From NCBI GenBank assembly GCA_004173415.1, contig SEHC01000100.1, positions 1-11,512 on the forward strand: a stretch of 11,512 nucleotides of DNA, read 5' to 3'. The notes below the pieces were generated by a model. That model was given only the letters and a program-made list of their open reading frames with translations, was not told where the DNA came from and did no database searches. Positions within the stretch are counted from its first letter, which is position 1. The number at the start of each line of letters is the position of its first letter. The stretch comes from Lysobacteraceae bacterium. Lineage in GTDB: Bacteria > Pseudomonadota > Gammaproteobacteria > Xanthomonadales > Xanthomonadaceae. Both the position numbers and the translations under genes were made by a program. Positions 1 through 5,911 of the stretch are shown one piece after another.

Positions 1-137
1 CCCGGGACGATCTCGCCGGTCGCCGGGTCCAGCGGGATCTGTCCCGAGAAATACACGGTGTCTCCGGCGCGGACAGCCTGCGAGTACGGGCCGATGGCGG
101 CGGGGGCCTGTTCGGTGTGGATGATCTGGCGGCTCAT
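1..137 (-). CDS. ridA: RidA family enamine/imine deaminase, N-terminal part (runs off the left edge)
   Basis: The minus strand from the ATG at 135-137 reads MSRQIIHTEQAPAAIGPYSQ and continues AVRAGDTVYFSGQIPLDPAT, GEIVPG to the window edge, about 45 residues of a usual ~127. The APAAIGPYSQ and FSGQIPLDPxTGE blocks are hallmarks of the RidA/YjgF family. These are small trimeric cytosolic proteins that hydrolyse reactive enamines and imines such as 2-aminoacrylate made by PLP enzymes. An in-frame ATG lies 11 codons upstream, but the chosen start matches the family's usual N-terminus. A CAGGG sits just before it as a weak ribosome site. The gene lies 67 bases downstream of spoT on the same strand, so co-transcription with spoT is likely. 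The catalytic Arg region near the C-terminus lies outside the window. Confidence 0.9.
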   Translation of the reverse strand, partial: MSRQIIHTEQAPAAIGPYSQAVRAGDTVYFSGQIPLDPATGEIVP

Positions 138-204
138 GTCGATGCCCTGGGTAAGGAAGAATGCCGCCATTCTAGCGGAGCCGGATTCCAGGCCCCGCCC
201 CCGG

Positions 205-2171
205 CTATTGCCGCCTGACCCCGTGCACCACCGACAGGCGACGCATGCGCCGCATCACTTCGGCCAGGTGGTTGCGGTCGCGCACCTGGATGGAGAAGCG
301 CAGCACCGCCGCGTTGATGTCGCGCTCCAGGTATTCCACCCGGTCGATGTTGGACTTGCCCTGGGCCACCGCCGCGGCGACCTGGGCCAGCACGCCCGGG
401 CGGTTCTCGACATCGATCAGCAGCGAGGCATCGTAGTCGCCGGTGACGTTGGCGTCCCAGCCGATCGGCACCCAGCGCTCCGGCGACTTGCGGAACTCCA
501 CCACGTTGGGGCAATCCATGCGGTGCACCACGATGCCCTTGCCGGCGGTGTGGTAGCCCATGATCTCGTCGCCCGGGATCGGCTGGCAGCAATTGGCGAA
601 GCTGACCACGCCACGCTCGGTGCCGTTGATCAGGATCTTCTCCTGCGAATGCTTGGAGTGGCCGCCGCCGCGCAGTTCCGCATACGCGGTCAGTGCCTGC
701 GCGGCCTGGCTTGGCATCCAGTTGCCGAGCGCCACGTCGGCTAGGAACGCCTCCAGGCGCGGATAGCGGTGTTCGGCAAGGAACGCGTCCAGGCGCTGCT
801 GCGGCAATCTTTCCAGGGAGCTGCCGAGGGCTTCCAGCGCGCGATCGAGCATGCGGTGGCCCAGTTGCACCGCGTCCTCGTGGACCAGCTGCTTGAGCTG
901 GTGGCGGATCGCGGTGCGGGCCTTGCTGGTGACCACGAATTCCAGCCACTGCGGCTTGGGCGCAGCCGACTTGGCAGTGATTATTTCCACGCTCTGGCCG
1001 CTGGCCAGCTTGGTCCGCAGCGGCACCAGCTTGCGGTCCACGCGCGAGGCCACCGCCTGGTTGCCCACGTCGGTGTGCACGGCGTAGGCGAAATCCAGCG
1101 CGGTCGAGTTGCGCGGCAGCGACAGGATCTTGCCCTTGGGCGTGAACAGGTAGACCTCGTCCGGGAACAGGTCGACCTTCACGTTGTCGAGGAATTCCAG
1201 CGAGGAGCCGGCGGCGCGCTGGTTCTCGATCAGCTCGATGATCCAGGCGTGGGCGCGGCTCTGCGCGCTGTTGGGGGTCTGCGCGCCGTACTTGTAGGTC
1301 CAGTGCGCGGCGATGCCGCGTTCGGCGATCAGGTCCATTTCGTTGGTCCTGATCTGGACCTCGATCGGCGACCCGTACGGGCCGAACAGCACGGTGTGCA
1401 GGGACTGGTAGCCGTTGGCCTTGGGGATGGCGATGAATTGGTAAGGCTCTGCGACAGGTGCGCCTCGATCTGGGCCATCGCCTCGCGCCGCACCACCGGC
1501 TGGCTGCGGATGTGCTTGTCGACGATGGCGTGGCGCCACGGGTACATCGCGCGGAAGCCCAGATCCTGCAGCTCGGACTTGACCAGGCTCATGCCCAGCC
1601 GCTGCGCGATCGGGGCGTAGATGTCCAGGGTTTCCTTGGCGATGCGCTTGCGCGCCTCGGCGCCCTGCGCACCCAGGGTGCGCATGTTGTGCAGGCGGTC
1701 GGCGAGCTTGATCATGATCACGCGAAGGTCGCGCGACATGGCCAGCAGCATCTTGCGGAAACTCTCGGCCGCGGCCTCCTGGCGGTCGCGGAAGTGCAGC
1801 TTGTCCAGCTTGGTGACGCCGTCGACCAGCTCGGCCACCGATTCGCCGAACTCGGCGGTGATCTCGTCCTGGGTGAGCGGGGTGTCCTCGATGGTGTCGT
1901 GCAGGATCGCCGCGATCAGGGTCTCGACATCCAGCCCCAGCTCGGCCAGGACCTTGGCCACCGCCACCGGATGGGTGATGTAAGGCTCGCCCGACTTGCG
2001 GGTCTGGCCCTCGTGGGCGGCGGCGCCGACTTCCCAGGCCCGGCGCAGCAACGGCAGTTGTTCGGCCGGAAGATAGGCGGCCGCATGTTCCAGCTCGCGT
2101 ACGTATCCGGGCACGCCGTCGTCGGGGGGCGCGGCAACCGTAGCAGCCTTGGCGGAACGTCGGGAGCTCAT
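205..2171 (-). pseudogene. spoT: spoT: bifunctional (p)ppGpp synthetase/hydrolase, broken by an internal deletion and frameshift near 1441-1455
   Basis: The N-terminal frame starts at the ATG at 2169-2171 and gives about 243 good residues: an HD hydrolase domain with His67 (ITHP), His91-Asp92 (AAILHDTIEDT) and RLHNMRTL (Asn162). It ends as ...QIEAHLSQSL. The protein then resumes in another frame at (EPY)QFIAIPKANGYQSLH, through the synthetase tail EVQIRT, a TGS domain (VDLFPDEVYLFTPKGKI), a helical region and a C-terminal ACT domain (ENRPGVLAQVAAAVA), stopping at TAG 205-207. About 65-70 residues normally between these blocks are absent, including the SIYxKM stretch and the first catalytic Asp of the synthetase. 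The retained gene could encode about 655 residues against the usual 700-730. The frame offset implies a missing length of 3n+1. No Shine-Dalgarno is evident before the ATG. If real, only the hydrolase half would be made, followed by out-of-frame residues; an assembly error is more likely, since two neighbours show the same kind of damage. Confidence 0.9.
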
Positions 2172-2217
2172 CCGGCAAGCCTATGCCAGCAGCCTGATTA
2201 CGGCAAACCAGTGCATT

Positions 2218-2239
2218 CCGGCCAGCGCGCCGGTTTTTT
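2218..2239 (+). terminator. Small hairpin with a T6 tail, terminator-like on the plus strand
   Basis: CCGGC at 2218-2222 pairs with GCCGG at 2229-2233 across a six-base loop, and TTTTTT follows at 2234-2239. Read on the plus strand this has the shape of a weak intrinsic terminator. No plus-strand gene ends here, so it could only stop antisense transcription coming out of spoT towards rpoZ. On the minus strand the same hairpin would lie in the spoT leader, after an A-tract. The five-pair stem is short, so chance is possible. Confidence 0.3.
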
Positions 2240-2303
2240 GCCGCCAGCCCATGCAGGCCCGCGACCGGACCGGTGCCATCACCGGCAGCGGCATCGGATC
2301 CGC

Positions 2304-2333
2304 AAAAAGAAACAGCCCGCGAAAGCGGGCTGT
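2304..2333 (-). terminator. Intrinsic terminator downstream of rpoZ
   Basis: A perfect nine-pair stem, ACAGCCCGC (2312-2320) and GCGGGCTGT (2325-2333), closes on the stable tetraloop GAAA (TTTC on the minus strand). On the minus strand it is followed by TTCTTTTT (2311-2304). It begins about 30 bases after the rpoZ stop codon. It would separate rpoZ from spoT, or attenuate readthrough into it, unlike the simple rpoZ-spoT operon of Escherichia coli. Confidence 0.8.
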
Positions 2334-2362
2334 CTTATGGTCGGCTGGAGGCCGGGGGTCGT

Positions 2363-2662
2363 TCAGTCGTCGCCCTTGGACAGGTCATCGTCGGCGACCA
2401 CTTCGGCGGCGGCCCATTCCAGCGCCTCGCGCTCGGCGCGCTCACGCTCGGCCTTCTCGACCCGGTCGATCAGTTCGTTGTCGATCTTGCGCGCCGCGAT
2501 CTCGCGCAAAGCCAGCACCGTCGGCTTGTCGCCGCTTTCGCTGTTGTCGATGGTCGATTCGACCCCGTTGGCCAGCTGGCGGGCGCGCTTGGCGGCCATC
2601 ATGACCAGCTCGAAACGGTTGTCGACGACTTCCAGGCAATCTTCTACGGTGATGCGGGCCAT
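2363..2662 (-). CDS. rpoZ: DNA-directed RNA polymerase subunit omega
   Basis: The 99-residue protein begins MARITVEDCLEVVDNRFELV and has the conserved omega core, including VMMAAKRARQLANG and KPTVLALREIAARKI. An acidic, charged C-terminal tail (VVADDDLSKGDD) follows. Length and sequence match the family in xanthomonads. Omega is the small subunit that helps assemble and stabilise the beta' subunit of RNA polymerase, and in gammaproteobacteria it forms part of a ppGpp-binding site. Its position next to spoT and gmk is therefore functionally apt. The start is set by a GGGAG ribosome-binding site five bases before the ATG at 2660-2662. A longer in-frame extension to a TTG upstream is not supported. 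The gene is complete and is followed by a strong terminator. Confidence 0.96.
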   Translation of the reverse strand: MARITVEDCLEVVDNRFELVMMAAKRARQLANGVESTIDNSESGDKPTVLALREIAARKIDNELIDRVEKAERERAEREALEWAAAEVVADDDLSKGDD

Positions 2663-2713
2663 GCGGGCTCCCGGCGACCTGGGGTCGCGCGAATGAATAA
2701 TGAGGGGTCGCGG

Positions 2714-2743
2714 ATTGTAGGGCAGCGGCCCCCTCCGGCGCAA
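2714..2743 (-). promoter_or_regulatory. Candidate sigma70-type promoter for rpoZ
   Basis: On the minus strand TTGCGC (2743-2738) is followed after 18 bases by TACAAT (2719-2714), a five-of-six match to the -10 consensus. This would start transcription about 45 bases before the rpoZ ATG. The -35 match is poor, so rpoZ may also be read from gmk. This is inferred from motif and spacing only. Confidence 0.4.
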
Positions 2744-2780
2744 GCTTTTCAACAATAACTGCCTTTTCAATCAATCACTT

Positions 2781-2825
2781 GCAGGATCACCAACGTCCGG
2801 GTCTCGCGGTTTGCGTCGCTCCTAC
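2781..2825 (-). repeat. REP-like palindromic repeat overlapping the gmk stop codon
   Basis: On the minus strand the unit reads GTAGGAGCGACGCAAACCGC then GAGACCCGGACGTTGG (2825-2790). It closely resembles the right arm of the repeat pair at 11344-11381, which begins GCAGGAGCGACGCAGGTCGC and also ends in CGTTGG. A GCAGGA at 2781-2786 faces the other way and may be a collapsed partner arm. The GTAG head contains the TAG stop of gmk (2824-2822). GTAG-headed repeats of this kind are typical of REP elements in Stenotrophomonas and relatives. The internal hairpin is weakened here. Confidence 0.6.
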
Positions 2826-3302
2826 GCGTCCTGGCCCTCGGCCAGCAGGGCTGAAATCAGGCTGTAGTGGCGGGCGACCTGGGCCTCGCGGCGCAACCGG
2901 CTGGCGGTGAAGATCGAGCACATCTCCTCCACCGCGGTCTCGAACACCTCATTGACGATCACATAGTCGAACTCGCCGTAGTGGGACATTTCCTCGCGCG
3001 CGGCCGCCAGGCGCTGGCCGATGACCAGTTCGCTGTCCTGGCCGCGGTTGCGCATCCGCTCCTCCAGCGCCCGGCGCGACGGCGGCAGGATGAACACGCT
3101 GACCGCATTGGGTACTTTCTCGCGCACCTGGCGGGCGCCCTGCCAGTCGATCTCCAGCAGCACGTCCTTGCCTGAACTCAGCTGCGGCTCGACCGACTGC
3201 CGCGCGGTGCCCTTCCAGTCGCCATGCACGCTGGCGTATTCGAAGAAGTCCCCGGCATCGATCATCCGCCGGAACTCGTCGGCGGTGACGAAGTTGTAGT
3301 GG
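2822..3302 (-). pseudogene. gmk: gmk: guanylate kinase, N-terminal third (P-loop) missing
   Basis: The retained frame begins at HYNFVTADEFRRMIDAGDFF and continues through EYASVHGDWKGTARQSVE, LLEIDWQGARQV, VFILPPSRRALEERM and RNRGQDSE to ...LLAEGQDA and TAG. These are the GMP-binding and LID parts of guanylate kinase, which phosphorylates GMP to GDP with ATP. About 160 residues remain of roughly 205-210. The first ~52, including the APSGAGKSS P-loop needed to bind ATP, are absent, and so is the start codon. The upstream sequence jumps directly into yicC at about 3301-3305. The nearest internal ATG (3263-3265) would give a 147-residue protein with no ATP site. Gmk is essential in most bacteria, so a missing stretch in the assembly is more plausible than a real loss. 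The stop codon lies inside a REP-like repeat. Confidence 0.9.
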
Positions 3303-4088
3303 CACGTCGACCGACTTAGACCCCAGGGTGTTGGCCTCGCGGTTGAATTCCTGCAGCAGGAAATCCAGGCGCCGCCCGACCGGCTCGGCCTGCCTGAGCA
3401 CCCGCCGGATCTCCTTGATGTGGCTGTCCAGGCGGTCCAGCTCCTCGTCCACGTCCAGCTTCTGCAGCCACAGCACCAGCTCCTGCTCGATGCGACCGGG
3501 CTCGGCCGGATGGGCCAGGTCGGCCAGTCGCGTTTCCAGCTTCAGGCGCTGGCCCGCGCGGATCAGCGGGATCAGTTCGCGCACCTCGGTCGCGCGGGCG
3601 GCCAGCGCGTCGACCCGCTCGCTGATCGCCTGCGCCAGCTTGCCGCCCTCGCGCTCGCGCGCGGCGACGAACTGGTCGAGCAGGGTGTCGAGCAGCGCCA
3701 GGGCCTGTTCCTGCAGGGCATCCGCATCGACCGCCCGGGTCTGCAGCACGCCCGGATACTGCAGCAGGTCGACGAATTCGGCGCGCAGTTGCGGGAAATG
3801 CGCATCCAGCTCCAGGGCGACGGCGGCCAGCTGCCGGACCAGGTCCTGGTTGACCTGGATCGCGCCCTCTCCCTCCGGCGAACGCAGCCGCAACTGGAAA
3901 TCGAGCTTGCCGCGCGAGATCCGCGCCGAGATGCGTTCGCGCAATGCCGGCTCCAGAACCCGCAGTTCCTCTGGCAGGCGCAGGCCCAGCTCGAGGAAGC
4001 GATGGTTGACCGCACGCAGTTCGCAGGCCAGGGTTCCGCCGTCGGTGGCACGCTCGGCGGTGGCGTAGGCGGTCATGCTGCGGATCAT
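3301..4088 (-). pseudogene. yicC: yicC: YicC family endoribonuclease-like protein, last ~25 residues missing
   Basis: The ATG at 4086-4088 gives MIRSMTAYATAERATDGGTL, the classic YicC N-terminus, so I prefer it to the in-frame upstream codon and to the internal MT start. The frame continues through ELRAVNHRFLELGLRLPEEL and the C-terminal domain motif FLLQEFNREANTLGSKSVDV. It normally goes on with about 25 residues of the LKVLIEQMREQIQNIE type, but here the frame runs straight into out-of-frame gmk sequence near 3301-3305 and stops only at 2949. About 261 of the usual ~287 residues are recognisable. YicC proteins are cytosolic and linked to stationary phase and RNA turnover; E. coli YicC has ribonuclease activity. 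The gene diverges from rph across 64 bases, as in E. coli. The lost tail and the lost gmk head belong to one junction. Confidence 0.88.
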
Positions 4089-4115
4089 CGGGTTGTCCGG
4101 GGCTGCGGGACGCGA

Positions 4116-4125
4116 ATGGTACCCT
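4116..4125. promoter_or_regulatory. Candidate overlapping divergent -10 boxes for rph and yicC
   Basis: The 64-base gap between the yicC and rph start codons contains AATGGTACCCTAG. On the plus strand TGGTACCCT (4117-4125) fits an extended -10 (TGnTAnnnT) about 28 bases before the rph ATG. On the minus strand TACCAT (4121-4116) is a four-of-six -10 match about 28 bases before the yicC ATG. The boxes share the palindrome GGTACC, so the two transcripts would exclude each other. No convincing -35 boxes are visible. Confidence 0.3.
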
Positions 4126-4152
4126 AGCCGGCCCTTTTTACCGGATTGCAGC

Positions 4153-4766
4153 ATGACCGTCGCCCGCCCCAGTGGCCGCCTTCCCGAGCAGATGCGCGAA
4201 GTCAGCATCCAGCGTGGCTACACCCGCCACGCGGAGGGATCGGTGCTGATCAGCTTCGGCGAGACCCGCGTGCTGTGCACGGCCAGCGTGGAGAACCGGG
4301 TGCCCGGCTTCCTGCGCGGCAAGGGCGAGGGCTGGGTCACCGCCGAGTACGGCATGCTGCCGCGCGCGACCCACACCCGCAGCGACCGCGAGGCCTCGCG
4401 TGGCAAGCAGGGCGGCCGGACCCTGGAGATCCAGCGCCTGATCGGCCGCGCCCTGCGCGCCTGCGTCGACCGCAACGCCCTGGGCGAACGGACCATCACC
4501 CTGGACTGCGACGTGCTGCAGGCCGACGGCGGCACCCGTACCGCGGCGATCACCGGCGCCTACGTGGCCCTGGTCGACGCGGTCAACCTGCTCAAGTCGC
4601 GCAACGAGATCAAGCGCGATCCGATCCACGGCGCGGTCGCCGCGGTCTCGGTGGGCATCTATCGCGGCGTGCCGGTGCTGGACCTGGATTATCCGGAAGA
4701 CAGCGACTGCGAGAAAAGGGCATCGGCGAACTGTTCGCGGCGCAGCGGGCCGCGTTGGCCGGCTGA
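4153..4766 (+). pseudogene. rph: rph: ribonuclease PH, broken by a ~112-base deletion and frameshift near 4708-4715
   Basis: From the ATG at 4153 the frame is textbook RNase PH: MREVSIQRGYTRHAEGSVLI, VTAEYGMLPRATHTR, RGKQGGRTLEIQRLIGRALR, TITLDCDVLQADGGTRT, AAITGAYVALVDAV and VPVLDLDYPEDSDCE. The family then continues with ETDMNVVM, EVQGTAEG and a helix of about 37 residues in total. Here the sequence jumps to EKGIGELFAAQRAALAG, which is in a different frame and ends at TGA 4764-4766. The missing DMN segment carries a conserved acidic residue of the active site. RNase PH is a hexameric phosphorolytic 3'-5' exonuclease that trims tRNA 3' ends. As written, the first frame stays open through the next gene and joins rdgB in frame, so automated calling can give a false Rph-RdgB fusion. 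No strong ribosome site is visible. Confidence 0.9.
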
Positions 4767-4819
4767 GGCCCCGACGCGGATCGTTTCGACAAGGCTCAAC
4801 GCCAACCGCCCTGGTCCGC

Positions 4820-5236
4820 ATGCCCATGAAGCAAACCCTCAGCCTGGTCACCCTGGTGGTCGACGATTACGACACGGCCATCGCCCACTACACCGGCGCG
4901 ATGGGCTTCGAACTGCTCGAGGACACCGACCGCGGCAACGGCCGGCGCTGGGTGCGGGTCGCGCCGCGCGGCGGCAGCGGGACCGGGCTGCTGCTGGCCA
5001 TCGCCGGCAACGAAGCCCAGCGCGCGCGCATCGGCGACCAGACCGGCGGGCGGGTCGGCTTCTTCCTGCAGACCGACGACTTCTGGCGCGACCACGCGGC
5101 CCTGACCGCCAACGGGATCGAGTTCCTCGAATCGCCGCGCGAGGAACCCTATGCCACCGTTGCGGTGTTCCGCGACCGCTATGGCAACCGCTGGGACCTG
5201 CTGCAGCCCACGCCGGCGCCGGGGCAAGACGCATGA
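4820..5236 (+). CDS. VOC superfamily (glyoxalase/bleomycin-resistance fold) protein
   Basis: The 138-residue protein starts MPMKQTLSLVTLVVDDYDTA and has the two-repeat beta-alpha-beta-beta-beta pattern of the vicinal-oxygen-chelate fold: LVTLVVDDYDTAIAHY near residues 9-24, GGRVGFFLQTDD in the middle, and FRDRYGNRWDLLQP near 118-131. The first metal position, usually His, appears to be Leu9, and the usual Glu near the end is Asp in NRWDLLQP. The classical metal site is therefore altered, and I do not call it glyoxalase I. The substrate is unknown. Its stop overlaps the rdgB start by ATGA (5233-5236), suggesting coupled translation with that house-cleaning enzyme. The start has no clear Shine-Dalgarno; Met3 (4826) is an alternative start. 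Confidence 0.85.
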   Translation: MPMKQTLSLVTLVVDDYDTAIAHYTGAMGFELLEDTDRGNGRRWVRVAPRGGSGTGLLLAIAGNEAQRARIGDQTGGRVGFFLQTDDFWRDHAALTANGIEFLESPREEPYATVAVFRDRYGNRWDLLQPTPAPGQDA

Positions 5237-5871
5237 ACCTGGTCCTGGCCTCTTCCAACCACGGCAAGCTCGAGGAACTGCGCAGCCTGCTCGGCGACGC
5301 CGGCATCGAGCTGCGTGCCCAGTCCGAATGGGGCGTGGAGGATGCCGACGAAACCGCCACCACCTTCGTCGAGAATGCCCTGATCAAGGCCCGCCACGCC
5401 ACCCGGCTGACCGGCCTGCCGGCGCTGGCCGACGATTCGGGCATCTGCGTCGATGCGCTGCACGGCGCCCCCGGCCTGTATTCGGCCCGCTACGCCGGGC
5501 GCCACTGCGACGCCTCGGCCAACATCGACAAGCTGCTCGAGGCGATGCGCGACGTCCCCGACGGCCAGCGTGGCGCGCACTTCCATTGCGTGCTGGTGCT
5601 GCTGCGGCATGCCGACGATCCGCAGCCGTTGATCGTAGAAGGCCAGTGGAACGGCCGCATCCTGCGGCAGCGTCGCGGCACTGGCGGCCATGGCTACGAC
5701 CCGGTGTTCGTGGACCCGCTGCACGGCCAGACCGCGGCGGAAATGGCGCTGGAGTTCAAGAACACGCTGAGCCACCGCGGCCAGGCGCTGGCCCTGTTGA
5801 AATCCCGTCTCGCGGCCGCGCTGGCGCAGGGAACGTCCGCACCATCGACCTCCCCGGCCGGGCGGCCGTAG
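5233..5871 (+). CDS. rdgB: XTP/dITP diphosphatase (non-canonical purine NTP pyrophosphatase)
   Basis: The 212-residue protein begins MNLVLASSNHGKLEELRSLL, with the nucleotide-binding SxNxxK element (residues 8-12). ALADDSGICVDAL with the catalytic Asp67-Asp68, GAPGLYSARYAG, RGTGGHGYDPVF (148-159) and SHRGQAL (180-186) follow. These are the signatures of the HAM1/RdgB family, cytosolic dimers that hydrolyse dITP, XTP and ITP to monophosphates and so keep deaminated purines out of DNA and RNA. The length is close to the usual ~200, with a short Pro/Ser-rich tail (TSAPSTSPAGRP) beyond the family core. The start overlaps the VOC gene stop, and the order rph-(VOC)-rdgB-hemW is a conserved cluster. 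The TAG stop sits in a GTAG six bases before a REP-like repeat. The gene appears intact. Confidence 0.96.
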   Translation: MNLVLASSNHGKLEELRSLLGDAGIELRAQSEWGVEDADETATTFVENALIKARHATRLTGLPALADDSGICVDALHGAPGLYSARYAGRHCDASANIDKLLEAMRDVPDGQRGAHFHCVLVLLRHADDPQPLIVEGQWNGRILRQRRGTGGHGYDPVFVDPLHGQTAAEMALEFKNTLSHRGQALALLKSRLAAALAQGTSAPSTSPAGRP

Positions 5872-5876
5872 AGAAC

Positions 5877-5904
5877 GACCCGCGGGCGCGGCCCGCTCCT
5901 ACAA
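5877..5904 (-). repeat. REP-like palindrome between rdgB and hemW
   Basis: On the minus strand it reads TTGTAGGAGCGGGCCGCGCC followed by CGCGGGTC. The head GTAGGAGC is shared with the repeats at 2825 and 11310-11381. The body forms a strong hairpin, GCGGGC and GCCCGC around CGC. It fills nearly the whole 40-base gap between the rdgB stop and the hemW start. It could act as a transcript stabiliser or weak terminator for rdgB. Confidence 0.6.
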
Positions 5905-5905
5905 T
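5900..5905 (+). promoter_or_regulatory. Candidate -10 box for hemW formed by the edge of the repeat
   Basis: TACAAT matches the -10 consensus at five of six positions and ends seven bases before the hemW ATG at 5912. Transcription would begin at or next to the start codon, giving a leaderless message. This fits the absence of any Shine-Dalgarno sequence there. No good -35 box is visible, so this is tentative. Confidence 0.35.
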
Positions 5906-5911
5906 GCACCC

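Noticed and set aside
205..2171. SpoT as a natural hydrolase-only alarmone enzyme
   Set aside because: The TGS and ACT domains and the EVQIRT synthetase tail are still present and unmutated downstream of the join, and neighbours show the same kind of deletion. This argues against an evolved hydrolase-only protein.
2172..2217. A spoT promoter, TTGCCG with 17 bases to TAGGCT on the minus strand
   Set aside because: The -10 match is only three of six and would place the start site inside or after the ATG, so it was not listed.
1458..2696. A 412-codon plus-strand open frame over spoT and rpoZ
   Set aside because: It is antisense to well-conserved SpoT and RpoZ coding sequence, rich in Arg/His/Gly/Leu, with no recognisable domain. 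It is a typical shadow frame of GC-rich DNA.
4141..4152. Ribosome-binding site for rph
   Set aside because: The bases before ATG 4153 (CCGGATTGCAGC) contain no GGAG-like core, so I did not list one.
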